Counted from the first letter of the stretch, positions 36,560 through 47,710 are shown. The stretch is DNA of 64,000 nucleotides from Bacillus sp. FJAT-52991 (GCF_037201805.1 NZ_CP147404.1:1760001-1824000), one strand, 5' to 3'. Notes: a model not told the origin generated them from the sequence alone. Numbers and translations: made by a program.

Positions 36560-38169
36560 CCTGTAATCCCCACTTTCTGTTGGCGTTTCGAATGGTCAAT
36601 TAAAAAGTGTAACTTAGATAAAGCTGCCCCTGAATCGATGCTTTCCTTCGCTAGCTGAATTCCCTTTTGAATAGTTGGCACCTTTCCGTTCGCAAACAAT
36701 CCGATACCTGCATTTAATAATACGGTGTCGCGTGGAGCTCCCTTTTCCCCTTCAAGCACCCTTTTTAAAATGTCCGCATTTTCTTTTGCTTCGCCGCCAC
36801 GAATCGCTTCTAGGCTATACGTTGGCAATCCCACATCTTCTGGGGTAATAATCATTTTCTTCGTTTTTCCTTCTTCTAGAAGCATCAAATGGTTTTCTCC
36901 AGCAAGCGAGGCTTCATCCATAAATCCAGCGCCGTTAATGACAACCGCTCTTTTCCGTCCTAGTCGATCGAGAACGTTCGCCATCATATCGAGCATATCT
37001 CGGCGATAAATGCCAAGTAATTGTGTATCGAGCTCGACTGGATTCGTTAAAGGTCCAATCAAATTGAAGATCGTTGGGATTTTCAAATCTCTCCGTACCT
37101 TCATCACTCGTTTTAGTTTTGGATGAACATGAGAAGCGAACAAAAATGCAATCCCATTTTCCTCTAGTAAGTAGTCTGTCTCCCCTTCCAAATAATCGAG
37201 AGAAATCCCTAAATGCTCCAATACATCGGCACTCCCTGTTTTACTAGAGACACTGCGATTTCCATGCTTCGCTACTTTCACTCCTGCACCTGCAAGAACG
37301 AATGCGGACGTTGTGCTAATATTAAAGCTTTGCGATCCATCGCCTCCCGTTCCACAGTTATCCATCACACTCGTGAATCTTTTGCTCGTTCCGAGAGAGT
37401 TTCTTCTAAGCACATTCACTAAAGAAGCAATTTCATTCACCGTTTCTCCCTTTGATTTTAACGCGATCAGAAAAGCAGCAACCTCCCCTTCTGTTGCATC
37501 TTCTTGTAAAATCTCTTCGATCGCATCCATCATTTCCTCTTCCTCAAGCGCTTGCTGGTCCGCCAATTTGAGCAAATATTGTTTCATATTTTTCTCCTTT
37601 CTATACTGTCTGAAAAATTGTTGAACAAGCTCTGTGCCTGCTTTTGTCCCGATTGATTCTGGATGGAATTGCAGGCCATACACCGGATATTCCTTATGAC
37701 GAATCGCCATAATTTCTTCATCATCGGTCGAAACGGCGAGAACTTCTAATTTTTGAGGCAAGGTTACTTTCTCAACCGACAAGGAGTGATAGCGCATCAC
37801 CGATATGGGGCCATTGAATATGGAAAAAAGATCTTTCCCTACATGTTTAATTAATGAAACTTTCCCATGTTTAATCGTTTTTGCTTGAACGATATCGGCT
37901 CCAAAAGCGGCAGCGATTGCTTGATGTCCAAGACAAATGCCTAAGATCGGAATGCGATGATAGAAGCTGCGAACAACTTCCATGCAAATCCCCGCTTCTG
38001 TAGGTTTACCTGGACCTGGCGATAGCACAATTGCTTCTGGTTCCATATTTTCAATCTCCTCAAGCGTGCATTCATCATTGCGAATCACTCGCACATTTTT
38101 GCCTAAAGAAGCAATTTGTTGATATAAGTTATACGTAAAAGAGTCATAGTTATCGATCAGTAAAATCAT
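36556..38169 (-). CDS. trpGD: fused anthranilate synthase amidotransferase-phosphoribosyltransferase (TrpG-TrpD)
   Basis: One open frame of 537 residues. 1-194: class I glutamine amidotransferase with LSPGPGKP, nucleophile Cys in GICLGHQA, and the His/Glu pair in LQFHPES. 195-537: anthranilate phosphoribosyltransferase with [34 protein letters not shown] and GPLTNP. At the junction sits a complete start: AAAGGAG (37600-37594) followed by ATG 37587 in frame, so free TrpD may also be made. B. subtilis has no trpG in the operon (it borrows PabA), and fusions are better known from enteric bacteria. Here only the stop codon between two tandem genes seems lost. Confidence 0.93.
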   Translation of the reverse strand: MILLIDNYDSFTYNLYQQIASLGKNVRVIRNDECTLEEIENMEPEAIVLSPGPGKPTEAGICMEVVRSFYHRIPILGICLGHQAIAAAFGADIVQAKTIKHGKVSLIKHVGKDLFSIFNGPISVMRYHSLSVEKVTLPQKLEVLAVSTDDEEIMAIRHKEYPVYGLQFHPESIGTKAGTELVQQFFRQYRKEKNMKQYLLKLADQQALEEEEMMDAIEEILQEDATEGEVAAFLIALKSKGETVNEIASLVNVLRRNSLGTSKRFTSVMDNCGTGGDGSQSFNISTTSAFVLAGAGVKVAKHGNRSVSSKTGSADVLEHLGISLDYLEGETDYLLEENGIAFLFASHVHPKLKRVMKVRRDLKIPTIFNLIGPLTNPVELDTQLLGIYRRDMLDMMANVLDRLGRKRAVVINGAGFMDEASLAGENHLMLLEEGKTKKMIITPEDVGLPTYSLEAIRGGEAKENADILKRVLEGEKGAPRDTVLLNAGIGLFANGKVPTIQKGIQLAKESIDSGAALSKLHFLIDHSKRQQKVGITG

Positions 38170-39542
38170 GATTTAACCTCCAATAATGCTTTCGCTTTAT
38201 GCATCGTTTCTTCATATTCTGCTTCTGGAATGGAATCATACACAATCCCTGCTCCCGCTTGGACATAAGCCTTATTATCTTTGACAATCATTGTACGGAT
38301 CGCGAGGGCAAAATCTAAATCGCCATTGGATGAAATATAGCCTACTGCTCCGGCATACAGTCCGCGTTTGACGCTTTCTAGCTCATTAATGATTTGCATG
38401 GCGCGAATTTTTGGAGCACCCGATACAGTACCAGCTGGTAAACAGGAGGATAAAGCTTCTACTGGGTGAATCTCCTCTTGAAGCGTGCCACTTACTTCTG
38501 AAACGATATGCATCACATGTTTGTATTTTTCAATCTTCTGATATTTCGTTAAATGAACACTTCCAATTTCGCATACTTTCCCAAGATCATTTCTGCTTAA
38601 GTCCACTAGCATGCGATGTTCAGCTATTTCCTTTTCATCATTGAGCAACTCTGTTTCAAGCAATTGATCTTCCCTCTCCGTCTTGCCTCTTCGCCTTGTT
38701 CCAGCTATTGGATTTGTGACCACTTGTCGATCTCTGACACTAATTAAACTTTCTGGAGAAGCACCGAGCACTGTATAGTCTTTAAAATCAATGAAAAACA
38801 TATAAGGAGATGGATTCGACGTTCTTAGCTTGCGATACAAGGAAAAAGGATTGCCGTTAAATTCCGACGAGAGCCGTTGTGACAACACCACTTGAAAAAT
38901 ATCGCCGCGAATAATATGATCTTTCGCTTGCTTCACCATCTGGCAAAATTGCTGTTTCGTTACATGCCCTTGGAACTGTAGTGATTCGATGGCTTCCATG
39001 GAAGGAGGAGTTGCTTGTGTACTGAGCATTTGTTCATAATGGAAAATTGCTTCTTCTAGTTCTTCTTCACTGTAATCATCGAAAAAATCCACAGCTGCAA
39101 TCGTCACTTTTTGCAGTAAATGGTCGTACACCACAAAGGTCGAATAAAACATAAAATGTACATCTGGCATCCCTAATTCATCTTCTAACGTTTCACCGAT
39201 CACTTCATCGAGAAACATCACATCGTAACCGATATAACCAACCGCTCCGCCGAAAAAAGGGAAAGGTTGTGCTTCTATTTGCACATGTAACATCTCTTTT
39301 AACTGTTTTAAACTATGTCCTTGTAACTGTTCGACCTTTTCAGTTCGATGATCTATCACTTGAATCGTTGTACCTGTTGCTCGATACTCTTTTGCCGGGT
39401 TCATCCCTAGAAAAGAATAACGCCCGCTTTGTTCATGTTTATATGAGCTTTCTAATAAAAACTTTTTCTCTCCTTTCAGCTGGTGATATAGCGTAATAGG
39501 GGTCAGCATATCTCCTTCAAGCTCTTTCAATTTATACTTCAT
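38166..39542 (-). CDS. trpE: anthranilate synthase component I
   Basis: 458 residues, slightly shorter than B. subtilis TrpE (515). The feedback site [18 protein letters not shown] is present, so tryptophan inhibition is expected. Chorismate-binding core: [29 protein letters not shown], and [16 protein letters not shown] with [18 protein letters not shown]. It makes anthranilate from chorismate with ammonia from the TrpG domain. It overlaps trpGD by four bases and is the first gene of the operon behind two T-boxes. Confidence 0.96.
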   Translation of the reverse strand: MKYKLKELEGDMLTPITLYHQLKGEKKFLLESSYKHEQSGRYSFLGMNPAKEYRATGTTIQVIDHRTEKVEQLQGHSLKQLKEMLHVQIEAQPFPFFGGAVGYIGYDVMFLDEVIGETLEDELGMPDVHFMFYSTFVVYDHLLQKVTIAAVDFFDDYSEEELEEAIFHYEQMLSTQATPPSMEAIESLQFQGHVTKQQFCQMVKQAKDHIIRGDIFQVVLSQRLSSEFNGNPFSLYRKLRTSNPSPYMFFIDFKDYTVLGASPESLISVRDRQVVTNPIAGTRRRGKTEREDQLLETELLNDEKEIAEHRMLVDLSRNDLGKVCEIGSVHLTKYQKIEKYKHVMHIVSEVSGTLQEEIHPVEALSSCLPAGTVSGAPKIRAMQIINELESVKRGLYAGAVGYISSNGDLDFALAIRTMIVKDNKAYVQAGAGIVYDSIPEAEYEETMHKAKALLEVKS

Positions 39543-39570
39543 CGTCTCTCACCTCATTAATTGTTAAAAT

Positions 39571-39830
39571 AAAAAAAGTCCTCCATAGTTATGAAAGTTT
39601 CATAACTATGGAGGACGGTTATCCCGCGGTGCCACCTCGCCTTGGAGCCATATTGCTCCCTCTTTTACATCCCTTTTAACGGTGGAAACCGGGTAGCCAT
39701 TTCCTTCTACCACTCACAAGTCCATTCAGTCAGCTTTCGCGTACCGGCTCTCACCTGTTCCGGCTCTCTGTCACGCATCCATCCAACTTACTCTTCTTGA
39801 TCATCGAGTTATCATCATTATTCCATATTA
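39571..39830 (-). promoter_or_regulatory. T-box leader 2 (promoter-distal), tryptophan specific
   Basis: Minus strand: T-box sequence AGGTGGCACCGCGGG (39637-39623), then a long terminator (GTCCTCCATAGTTATGAAA and its complement, 39616-39578) with TTTTTTT. Stem I has the AG bulge region CAGAGAGCCGGAACAGGTG, and the specifier loop GAATGGAC, with TGG (39724-39722), the tryptophan codon. Uncharged tRNA-Trp should favour the antiterminator. Confidence 0.93.
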
Positions 39831-39835
39831 AAAAA

Positions 39836-40110
39836 ACACAAAAAGACCCCCATCGCAAAGGACGGGAGCCGTGGTGCCACCTTTATTGATTGTTTTCACA
39901 ATCCACTCTATCTGCATCGAAGCAAAACGCTTGAATGCATGTCTTTTGTAACGATAAGACATTCGCCAGAGCCTACTGCCAAAATGGGTTCGGTCTAGAA
40001 GCTCGGAAGGCCATTCACTGTCACTCTTGCACTGGTTTTCACCAACCACCAGCTCTCTGAAGCATTCATGACAACTACTCTTCTTCGTCAACGCTCATTT
40101 CATGTACGAT
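39836..40110 (-). promoter_or_regulatory. T-box leader 1 (promoter-proximal), tryptophan specific
   Basis: Minus strand: stem I with CAGAGAGCTGGTGGTTGGTG and specifier loop GTGAATGGCC (TGG at 40013-40011). The T-box AGGTGGCACCACGGC (39882-39868) and a terminator (CTCCCGTC/GATGGGGG with TCTTTTTG, 39868-39836) follow. Both specifiers read TGG, so this is a tandem arrangement like that known from the B. cereus group trp operons. A long open frame across it (39828-40091) is not a gene. Confidence 0.92.
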
Positions 40111-40125
40111 CAAATTGTTGAAACA

Positions 40126-40155
40126 ATCATATTACATACACATTTAGAAAGTCAA
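40126..40155 (-). promoter_or_regulatory. trp operon promoter
   Basis: TTGACT (40155-40150) and TATGAT (40131-40126) are 18 bases apart on the minus strand, just upstream of T-box 1. Together with the two T-boxes it fills the 39543-40274 gap. Confidence 0.65.
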
Positions 40156-40274
40156 CTATTTTCTCTAAAAAAAATCATCCAAAATTCTAGTTTACTCGGC
40201 ATTATCTACAAAAAATGTATATCCTTAATATAAATTTAATAGTAAAATATACCTTATATAAGCGAGGTGTGTAT

Positions 40275-41504
40275 ATGACAGTTTATGTCGCTAGGCAACC
40301 AATATTTAACCGAAAAGAAGAAACGGTCGCCTATGAATTACTTTACCGCAATCAAAAAGGGCAAGTACTTGCAAATGTAACAGATGGCGATACAGCTACA
40401 ATGGAACTATTAAAAAATAGCCTACTCAACATTGGGATCGATCGACTATCAGAAGGGAAGATGCTGTTTATTAACTTCACTGAAAATTTATTGTTGATTG
40501 ACCCTCCTGCATTTTTAGAAAGGGATAAGATTGTCATTGAGATTTTAGAGGATGTCGAATCTTCTGAGAGACTCATTCAGTCTTGTCGAAAACTAAGAAA
40601 GAAAGGCTATACGCTTGCTCTTGATGATTATGTGTTACATGAAAGAAATAAAGAATTAGTCCCATTGGCTAACATTATCAAAGTCGATTTTTTGCAAACC
40701 CCAAGATTTGAACGCCAACGAATGATGAAAGAACTAAAACAATACAATCTTCTTTGGCTTGCTGAAAAAGTGGAGACGAGGGAACAGCTCCAACAAGCAA
40801 TGGAAGAAGGTTTCTCTTTATTTCAAGGCTTTTTCTTTGCTAAGCCTGCCTTACTTAGTGCAGATTCTATACCAGAGTTCTCTAATAATTACTTAGTTAT
40901 TTTGAATGAAGTGGCAGCTCCTTTACCAAGTATACAAAACATCGCTCGATTAATTGAAGGAGATTTATCGCTGTCTTACCAGCTACTTAAGCTATTAAAT
41001 AAAACCGCTTTTATTCAGAGAGAGAAAGTCAAAACGATTCACCAGGCTATTATGCTGATTGGGTTAGAAGAATTAAAAAAATGGATTCTCTTTATTATGA
41101 TAAATACGAATAAGCAAACATGTTCGGAAGAAATTATGCGAACATCTCTCGTTCGAGCAAAAACGCTTGAACAATTAGCTAGGAATTATTTCCCTGACCA
41201 ACCAACTTCACAACTTTTTCTGCTCGGTATGCTCTCGATGATCGATGCTCTTTTAGGAAAACCGATGGAAAGTATCTTGCCTGAATTGCCAATAGATACA
41301 GAGATAAAAGAAGCCTTACTGTTAAAAGAAAATCATTTTTCTAAGGCTCTACTGTTAATAAGATCGTTAGAAGAAGCCAACTGGCCGTCAGCGAGTGACT
41401 TTTGCTCACAGCTGCAAATTGAAGAAGATATACTGTTCACTTCTTACAATCAAGCCATCCGATGGAGCGATCAATTATTACAAAAGAACACCGAGCTTAA
41501 ATAA
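40275..41504 (+). CDS. yuxH: EAL-HDOD signalling protein (YuxH-like)
   Basis: 409 residues from ATG 40275 behind GCGAGGTG. N-terminal EAL-like domain (VARQPIFNRKEETVAYELLYRN, ALDDYVL, AEKVETREQLQ, FQGFFFAKP) in which the EAL motif itself is altered to YEL, so c-di-GMP hydrolysis is doubtful. The second half is an HDOD domain (IEGDLSLSYQLLKLLNK, IHQAIMLIGLEELKKWILFI). This layout equals B. subtilis YuxH. It may bind c-di-GMP or partners; function open. Monocistronic and divergent from the trp operon. Confidence 0.85.
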   Translation: MTVYVARQPIFNRKEETVAYELLYRNQKGQVLANVTDGDTATMELLKNSLLNIGIDRLSEGKMLFINFTENLLLIDPPAFLERDKIVIEILEDVESSERLIQSCRKLRKKGYTLALDDYVLHERNKELVPLANIIKVDFLQTPRFERQRMMKELKQYNLLWLAEKVETREQLQQAMEEGFSLFQGFFFAKPALLSADSIPEFSNNYLVILNEVAAPLPSIQNIARLIEGDLSLSYQLLKLLNKTAFIQREKVKTIHQAIMLIGLEELKKWILFIMINTNKQTCSEEIMRTSLVRAKTLEQLARNYFPDQPTSQLFLLGMLSMIDALLGKPMESILPELPIDTEIKEALLLKENHFSKALLLIRSLEEANWPSASDFCSQLQIEEDILFTSYNQAIRWSDQLLQKNTELK

Positions 41505-41524
41505 TCAAGCTCGGTGTTCTTTTT
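41484..41524. terminator. bidirectional terminator
   Basis: AGAACACCGAGCTT and AAGCTCGGTGTTCT with a ten-base loop, flanked by A- and T-tracts; it serves yuxH and panF. Confidence 0.88.
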
Positions 41525-42944
41525 GTTTCGCTGTAGTAAAAAATGTAACAACAATAAAAACAATGAATGAAATAATAATAGGCAAGACGACGGTATGCAT
41601 CCCTAGCGCATTTGGATAAAAGGAATGGAACAAAATATAAGAGAGCATCCCTGAAATCATCGAAGCAACCGCACCTGCCCCGTTCGCTCTCTTCCAATAC
41701 AACGCAAAAATCACCGGCCAAATAAAGACCGCTTCTAATCCACCAAACGAAAATAAATTTAACCAAATGATCAAATTAGGTGGATCTAATGCTACGAAAA
41801 AGACGATAATGCCAATAATAGTTGTTACCCATAAACTAAGCTTTTTGATCTTCTTTTCCTCTGCGTTTTTATTAATGAAATGTAAGTATAAATCCTTAAT
41901 GATCGCTGAAGAAACGAGCAAAAGAAGAGAATCAACCGTCGACATAATTGCGGCCATTGGAGCAGCAAGCACAATCCCCGCCAGCCAATCAGGCATAATC
42001 GCCATGGCAAGCTCCGGCATCACCTTATCACCGACTGTAATCCCTGGAACGATCGCCCGAGCCATTACCCCAATTAAATGCATGCCTAGCATAATGATAC
42101 CTACAACAATGGTTCCAATAATCAACGCTCGATGCATCGCCTTTGAGTTTTTATAACTCATCGCTCGAACGGTTACTTGCGGTAAACCAACGACACCCAC
42201 ACCTACTAAAATCCAAAACGAAGAGATATACAGAGGCGTTAAACTTTGATCATGCCCGTAAGGAGTTAATAGATTCGGATTTTCCTCCCGAAGCGTCCCC
42301 ATAATATTTTCCATGCCACCACCAGCTTTTAAAGCAGCGATGAATAAAATCAGCGTGCCTCCAACCATGATAATCCCCTGGACCATATCGGTAATTGCTA
42401 CGGCTCGAAACCCACCAATCACTACATAAATTAAGACAGAACCCGCAAAAATCATTAAAGCCGTCGTATACGAAAGACCGGTAATTGACTCCACTAACCG
42501 AGCGCCGCCAATCCACTGGGCAATCATCGCGGAAAATAAAAAGATAATAATACTAAGAGCGGCCAACACAACAACAAGCTGACTTTTATAGCGAGCATAT
42601 AAAAAATCCACCAATGTGATTGCCTTATATTGCCGCGCCATAATGGCAAACTTCTTCCCTAAAATCATCAATACAAAATAGCCGGTCGCTACTTGACTCA
42701 TCGCCAGGAGTACCCAAGCTAAACCATAGTTATAAGCTGCGCCAGGACCGCTTAAAAAGCTTGAGGCACTTCCGTATGTCGCCGCCATCGTCATCGCCAA
42801 GACAAATCCACCAAGTTCTCTGCTTCCTAGAAAGTATTCCTGGACAAACGAAGACGAGCTTTGCACATACTTAGACGCATAGACGCCGATACCAAAAATA
42901 ATGATTAAAAATAATAACAAAGGTAAAATGACCGTCATATTCAC
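41505..42944 (-). CDS. panF: sodium/pantothenate symporter
   Basis: 479 residues of the SSS family with about 13 membrane segments. Typical are FLGSRELGGFVLAMTMAATYGSASSFLSGPGAAY (sodium-site region), QWIGGARLVESITGLSY, VIGGFRAVAITDMVQG and GLPQVTVRAMSYKNSKAMHRA. It takes up pantothenate for CoA synthesis. It overlaps the end of the yhdT-like gene by four bases; this panF-yhdT pair is also known in other bacteria, which supports the substrate call. Confidence 0.88.
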   Translation of the reverse strand: MNMTVILPLLLFLIIIFGIGVYASKYVQSSSSFVQEYFLGSRELGGFVLAMTMAATYGSASSFLSGPGAAYNYGLAWVLLAMSQVATGYFVLMILGKKFAIMARQYKAITLVDFLYARYKSQLVVVLAALSIIIFLFSAMIAQWIGGARLVESITGLSYTTALMIFAGSVLIYVVIGGFRAVAITDMVQGIIMVGGTLILFIAALKAGGGMENIMGTLREENPNLLTPYGHDQSLTPLYISSFWILVGVGVVGLPQVTVRAMSYKNSKAMHRALIIGTIVVGIIMLGMHLIGVMARAIVPGITVGDKVMPELAMAIMPDWLAGIVLAAPMAAIMSTVDSLLLLVSSAIIKDLYLHFINKNAEEKKIKKLSLWVTTIIGIIVFFVALDPPNLIIWLNLFSFGGLEAVFIWPVIFALYWKRANGAGAVASMISGMLSYILFHSFYPNALGMHTVVLPIIISFIVFIVVTFFTTAKQKEHRA

Positions 42945-43213
42945 AGCTGATCACCATCCTCATCAAAAGGCACGTCTTTAAATAGGACCTTCACTACAAT
43001 GGTGACGAGCACAACCATCAATATAAACCCTACGACACAGCTATAAAAGAACCAAGCTGGTAAACCTAATATGTACGTATATTCTTCCACTGGTGCTGCG
43101 CCAAGCCCAAACGCAAAGCCATACCACCAAATGAAGTTAATGATGACTAAAATGACGCCAATCCAAGCCTCTTTTTTAGCGATCACAAAACGTGGATCTT
43201 GTTTGTTCTTCAA
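42941..43213 (-). CDS. yhdT: YhdT family (DUF997) membrane protein
   Basis: 90 residues with two membrane segments (about 17-38 and 50-75) and the conserved WWYGFAFGLG and GLPAWFFYSCVVGF. DUF997 proteins are encoded directly ahead of panF and overlap it, as here. It is presumed to assist the symporter; direct evidence is lacking. Confidence 0.85.
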   Translation of the reverse strand: MKNKQDPRFVIAKKEAWIGVILVIINFIWWYGFAFGLGAAPVEEYTYILGLPAWFFYSCVVGFILMVVLVTIVVKVLFKDVPFDEDGDQL

Positions 43214-43321
43214 TCTGTTTCCCCCTTTTTCTCTCTAAAACGATACCAACTACAGTCCCTTTTTTACCTTACGCTAAGGATCTTTAGGATGCAATACAGT
43301 TTTTTTGAAACAGGGAAAAAT

Positions 43322-44089
43322 TCATTTCCATTGCTCGATAAATTCCACAAGTAATCGATTCAATTGTGCCGAGAATTTGGATGGGAGCTGATGAGTACCT
43401 TTCTTAATAAACACTACTCGGCTATTTGGAACCGTTCGATAATAATGACTGTACTTATGAACAATCGGTGATTTTCCTCCATACAGAGACAATACAGGTA
43501 ACTGCCAGGAGGATAATTGATCGGTGAAATCACTCTGTAAAGATAATTCATAAAATCGTTTCCATATGAATCGATCCGCTTTCATCATCGATTGATACAT
43601 CAATCGCTTCTCCTCTTGGCGCTCAAAGTGGCTATTAGAAATCATCTTTGCGAGCAAGGAAGGAGCCCTTTTTGTAAGCTGAATACCAGCCCGATGTTCA
43701 GCCTTGAATAGGAGGGCGTCCACTTTCGGATAGCCGCTAGCAAGGATCACCCCTTTCAATTTATCAGGATACGTAAGCGCATACTGCTGAACAATCGTTC
43801 CTCCTGCTGAATAGCCAAAAAGAAAGATTTTCTCTTCTTGAATCGCTGACTGAACCGCTGAAATATCTTCTAAAAAGCTATGCATATCACCTAATAAGGA
43901 AGATTCGCTATTGCCATGTCCGTTTAAATCAATCAAAATCATCCTCATTTCGGTTTTTAAAGGATACTGCTTAGAAAAAACAAACTGACTCATTCCAGGC
44001 GGGTGAACAAAAAGAACAGCAGGTCCTTCCCCTGCTGTTTCATAGTAAATTCGTCGGTTTTCGATTTCAGCATAAGGCAAGCGAGTCAC
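43322..44089 (-). CDS. alpha/beta-hydrolase
   Basis: 255 residues. Oxyanion region FVHPPGMSQFVF, DLNGHGNSESSL, nucleophile elbow FGYSAGGTI (Ser about 95), ILASGYPKVD, acid in LYGGKSPIV and His in KKGTHQLPSKF complete the triad. There is no signal peptide, so it is cytoplasmic. Substrate unknown. It is a lone gene between panF-yhdT and the threonine operon, on the same strand. Confidence 0.8.
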   Translation of the reverse strand: MTRLPYAEIENRRIYYETAGEGPAVLFVHPPGMSQFVFSKQYPLKTEMRMILIDLNGHGNSESSLLGDMHSFLEDISAVQSAIQEEKIFLFGYSAGGTIVQQYALTYPDKLKGVILASGYPKVDALLFKAEHRAGIQLTKRAPSLLAKMISNSHFERQEEKRLMYQSMMKADRFIWKRFYELSLQSDFTDQLSSWQLPVLSLYGGKSPIVHKYSHYYRTVPNSRVVFIKKGTHQLPSKFSAQLNRLLVEFIEQWK

Positions 44090-44135
44090 ACCCTTTCATT
44101 TTCTCTTAGTATGAGCCCTGTTTGCTAAGATATGC

Positions 44136-44170
44136 AAAAAAAGGAAAAGTCGAATAGACTTTTCCTTTTT
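44136..44170. terminator. terminator of the hom-thrCB operon
   Basis: AAAAAGGAAAAGTC and GACTTTTCCTTTTT with a five-base loop; functional on both strands, chiefly for thrB. Confidence 0.88.
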
Positions 44171-45062
44171 ACACATATTGAATACCGTTCTTCTCAATCT
44201 CTAACTGCTGAATATTACAGTCTTTAAACGATTGCCGGAAAATATCAGCTACCTTTTCCCCTTTGCCGACTGGGGCAAAGGTTAAAATGGTCGGGCCCGC
44301 CCCACTAATCACAGTCGCATAAACACCAACTTCTTTTGCTAGCTTTTTAGCATCTTTAAATTCTTTAATGAGCGCTGTCCGATAAGGTTCATGAAAAAGA
44401 TCCTTTTCCATCATTTGACCAGCCAACGGATAGTTTTTGACAGATAAAGCAGCCAATAACACATTGGATACGGCACTAGCTTCAACTGCTTGCGCTCTTG
44501 TAAAAGAATCCGGAAGAACGCGCCGAGCATCCTCCGTTTTTAATTCATATGGAGGAATGATCACGACAAGATCCATCTCCGGTGCAGGCAGATGAACGAT
44601 CTCCGCTGTCTCATCAAAGGAAACACCTGCGACCATGCCACCAAATATAGAAGCACCGATATTATCTGGATGCCCTTCAAATTGATTGCCAATAGTCAAT
44701 TTCTCTTCTTTTGAAAGTTGCAAATTGGCGTAACGGTCAGCAATTTCTATGCCAGCCGCGATTGCTGCTGCACTGCTTCCTAAACCGCGAGCAAGCGGGA
44801 TTTCACTTTCCATCACAATATGTAACGGTGGTAAGTCAGACCCGTACATATCGGCTGTCTTTTTCGCCACTTGATACACTAAATGGCTTTCGTCGTTTGG
44901 AAGTTCAGCTAAAATATCGGACCGATGTTCAAACGACCATGTGTCTGCTGGAGTTATATGAAGGGTTAAATAAAGATTAAAAGCAAGGCCGAGGGAATCA
45001 AACCCCGGCCCTAAGTTAGCCGTGCTAGCCGGCACCTTCATTGTCACAGGTGCTGCACTCAT
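44169..45062 (-). CDS. thrB: homoserine kinase
   Basis: 297 residues, GHMP kinase. [20 protein letters not shown] at the N-terminus, the phosphate loop [17 protein letters not shown], and [10 protein letters not shown] near the C-terminus. It phosphorylates homoserine for threonine synthase. Overlaps the thrC stop by four bases; last gene of the operon. Confidence 0.96.
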   Translation of the reverse strand: MSAAPVTMKVPASTANLGPGFDSLGLAFNLYLTLHITPADTWSFEHRSDILAELPNDESHLVYQVAKKTADMYGSDLPPLHIVMESEIPLARGLGSSAAAIAAGIEIADRYANLQLSKEEKLTIGNQFEGHPDNIGASIFGGMVAGVSFDETAEIVHLPAPEMDLVVIIPPYELKTEDARRVLPDSFTRAQAVEASAVSNVLLAALSVKNYPLAGQMMEKDLFHEPYRTALIKEFKDAKKLAKEVGVYATVISGAGPTILTFAPVGKGEKVADIFRQSFKDCNIQQLEIEKNGIQYV

Positions 45063-46120
45063 GCACGAACCACTCCTTCAATATAATCAAAGACTGCTTT
45101 CTCATCGTTCGGAAGCACAACCGGCTTTTTCGTAATGCGCTCGATCGCTGTTTGTGGATCTTTCAAGCCATTTCCAGTTAATACAGCCGCAATCGTTGCT
45201 CCAGCTGGAATGTCTCCAGATTTACGATGCTTGATGATTCCAGCGATTGATGCACAAGAAGCTGGCTCAGCAAAGATTCCTTCTTCTTTTGTGATCATTT
45301 CAAAGGCTTCTAAAATTTCAGCATCAGTGACTAAATCAATTTTACCGCCAGACTCATCGCGTGCTGCCACCGCTTTATCCCAGCTTGCTGGGTTACCGAT
45401 ACGAATCGCTGTCGCAATCGTTTCTGGTTGCTCAATGACCATGTCTTTCACGATCGCTGCCGCACCTTCCGCTTCAAAGCCATGCATTTTCGGAAGACCT
45501 GTGCCAAATTTTTCGTTGTACTCTTTAAAGCCTTTCCAGTAAGCTGTAATGTTTCCGGCATTTCCAACTGGGATCGCTAAAATATCAGGTGCTTTTCCTA
45601 ATTGGTCACAAATTTCAAATGCCGCTGTTTTCTGCCCTTCAATTCGATAAGGATTCACGGAGTTTACTAATGTAATCGGTGAGTTTTCACTAATTTGACG
45701 CACCATTTTTAACGCTTCATCAAAGTTGCCTTCAATCGAAACAATCTCCGCACCGTACATCATCGCTTGAGCGAGCTTACCCATCGCAATTTTCCCTTCA
45801 GGAATAACGATGATCGCACGCATACCCGCACGAGCGGCATAAGCGGCCGCTGCGGCTGATGTATTTCCTGTTGAGGCACAAATGACCGTATTGCTGCCTT
45901 CTTCCTTCGCTTTCGCAACCGCCATCACCATGCCGCGATCTTTAAAGGAACCTGTTGGATTCGTGCCTTCTATTTTCACATAAATATTAACATCTAATTT
46001 TTTAGAAATATTCACAAGCGGAATTAGTGGTGTATTTCCTTCCATTAAAGACAACGCTGGTGTATTTTCTGTTACTGGTAAAAATTCTTTATATTTTTTA
46101 ATTAAGCCTTCCCACATCAT
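45059..46120 (-). CDS. thrC: threonine synthase
   Basis: 353 residues, fold-type II PLP enzyme. PLP lysine in [31 protein letters not shown], phosphate loop [13 protein letters not shown], and [15 protein letters not shown]. It converts O-phosphohomoserine to threonine. The start overlaps the hom stop (AAATGATG); the second ATG at 46117 has better spacing and is equally possible. Confidence 0.96.
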   Translation of the reverse strand: MMWEGLIKKYKEFLPVTENTPALSLMEGNTPLIPLVNISKKLDVNIYVKIEGTNPTGSFKDRGMVMAVAKAKEEGSNTVICASTGNTSAAAAAYAARAGMRAIIVIPEGKIAMGKLAQAMMYGAEIVSIEGNFDEALKMVRQISENSPITLVNSVNPYRIEGQKTAAFEICDQLGKAPDILAIPVGNAGNITAYWKGFKEYNEKFGTGLPKMHGFEAEGAAAIVKDMVIEQPETIATAIRIGNPASWDKAVAARDESGGKIDLVTDAEILEAFEMITKEEGIFAEPASCASIAGIIKHRKSGDIPAGATIAAVLTGNGLKDPQTAIERITKKPVVLPNDEKAVFDYIEGVVRA

Positions 46121-47418
46121 TTTGCACCTTCTCCTTCAACTCGGTAAAAACTTTCAAGTGATTGAACCACGCTTAAATCCTTCATTTGCTCTAATACATT
46201 TTGATAGTTTTCCATAGAAGCTTTATGTGTAACAATGACAATCTCTGCTACCCCTTCTTCTTCAAGCGGCAATTGAAGAATTTTTTCAAAGCTAATAGAG
46301 TTAGAAGAGAATAGCTTCGTTAACTCTGAAAAAGCGCCCACTTCATCGCGTACATGCAAACGAATGAAGTATTTCGCAAAACGCTCATTAGCTGTTTTCA
46401 ATTGCTTTTTAAATTGTGGTGCTAGTGCACTATGTCCATTCACACCAAGACGCATATTTTTAACGACTGCGACCACATCGCTGACGATAGAAGTGGCTGT
46501 CGGAAGACTTCCGGCACCTGGCCCGTAAAACATCGTTTCTCCAACCGCCTTACCATATACATACACTGCATTATACTCATCATTTACGGAAGCAAGCGGG
46601 TGATCATTGGATAAAAATGTTGGTTGAACACTTACTTCTGCACGGGCCTCTTCTTGATCGGCATAACCAATCAATTTCATCGTATAACCAAGTGTGTTCC
46701 CATATTTTAAATCTGCTTTCGACACACTCGAAATGCCACTAACGGATACGTCATCAAGCTCAATATCCATCGAGAAGGCTAAGCGAGCTAAAATCGCCAT
46801 TTTACGTGCCGCATCTAACCCTTCGACATCAGAAGTCGGGTCCGCTTCAGCAAATCCTAAATCTTGTGCATCTTTTAACGCCGTCTCATATGCTAAACCA
46901 TCTTTAGTCATTTTCGTTAAAATAAAGTTTGTTGTCCCGTTGACAATCCCCATAATCTTTTGGATTTTATCCGATGCCAACCCATCAGCCAAACCTTTAA
47001 TGATTGGAACACCGCCAGCGACACTTGCTTCATAGAATAAGTCACAGCCATTTTCTGCCGCCACTTTTTGCAATTCAGAGCCGTAAAGAGCGATTAAATC
47101 TTTATTCGCTGTTACGACTTGCTTCTTCCCATTTAAGGCATCAATTATATATTGGCGAGTTTCTTCTACTCCACCCATCACTTCTACGATTACATCAATT
47201 TCCGGATCATTCACTACTTCATATGGATCAGTTGTGAGGAGAGTTCGATCTAATTCCACATCACGAGATTTCTCGATGTTTTTAACTAACACTTTTTTAA
47301 TAGATACGGGGCATCCCACTTGGTGAACAAGCTGTTCTTGATGATGCTGAATCATCTTTACTACCCCTGTTCCAACCGTACCTAATCCTAATAAGCCTAC
47401 CTTTACATTGTCTTTCAC
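46117..47418 (-). CDS. hom: homoserine dehydrogenase
   Basis: 433 residues. NAD(P) motif [25 protein letters not shown], catalytic [14 protein letters not shown] and [18 protein letters not shown]. The last 80 residues form an ACT domain ([21 protein letters not shown]) for feedback control. It makes homoserine for threonine and methionine. GTG start at 47418 behind AGAGGTGAGG. First gene of the operon. Confidence 0.96.
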   Translation of the reverse strand: MKDNVKVGLLGLGTVGTGVVKMIQHHQEQLVHQVGCPVSIKKVLVKNIEKSRDVELDRTLLTTDPYEVVNDPEIDVIVEVMGGVEETRQYIIDALNGKKQVVTANKDLIALYGSELQKVAAENGCDLFYEASVAGGVPIIKGLADGLASDKIQKIMGIVNGTTNFILTKMTKDGLAYETALKDAQDLGFAEADPTSDVEGLDAARKMAILARLAFSMDIELDDVSVSGISSVSKADLKYGNTLGYTMKLIGYADQEEARAEVSVQPTFLSNDHPLASVNDEYNAVYVYGKAVGETMFYGPGAGSLPTATSIVSDVVAVVKNMRLGVNGHSALAPQFKKQLKTANERFAKYFIRLHVRDEVGAFSELTKLFSSNSISFEKILQLPLEEEGVAEIVIVTHKASMENYQNVLEQMKDLSVVQSLESFYRVEGEGAK

Positions 47419-47472
47419 TATTCCTCACCTCTGTGTATTTTTAAAGTGTACATTTGTTTTTGTATAGTAGAC

Positions 47473-47501
47473 ATTATATGCAAAATTAACATTTTTGACA
47501 A
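47473..47501 (-). promoter_or_regulatory. hom operon promoter
   Basis: TTGTCA (47501-47496) and a perfect TATAAT (47478-47473), 17 bases apart on the minus strand, 55 bases ahead of the GTG. I saw no T-box or riboswitch in the 292-base gap. Confidence 0.75.
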
Positions 47502-47710
47502 CCTATTATTTCAGTAAAATAAAATATTTTGCTTTTTTCTAAATTTTATAGAAAGATCATTGAAGATTCAATCTATTTTTAACCAATTCTATTACTATCT
47601 TTCATAAAAAGAAGCGTTAGTTTATGCAAATGATAAGAAAAATTAGGTATTCATGATTAGACTTTTTTTGCGGAAAATATATTGAAAATAACTACTGGAT
47701 GGTGATCATT

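Noticed and set aside
39828..40091. 87-residue open frame upstream of trpE
   Set aside because: It coincides with T-box leader 1, whose structure explains it fully.
47419..47710. T-box or riboswitch ahead of hom-thrC-thrB
   Set aside because: Only a sigma-A promoter and AT-rich sequence are visible; no T-box motif or specifier stem.
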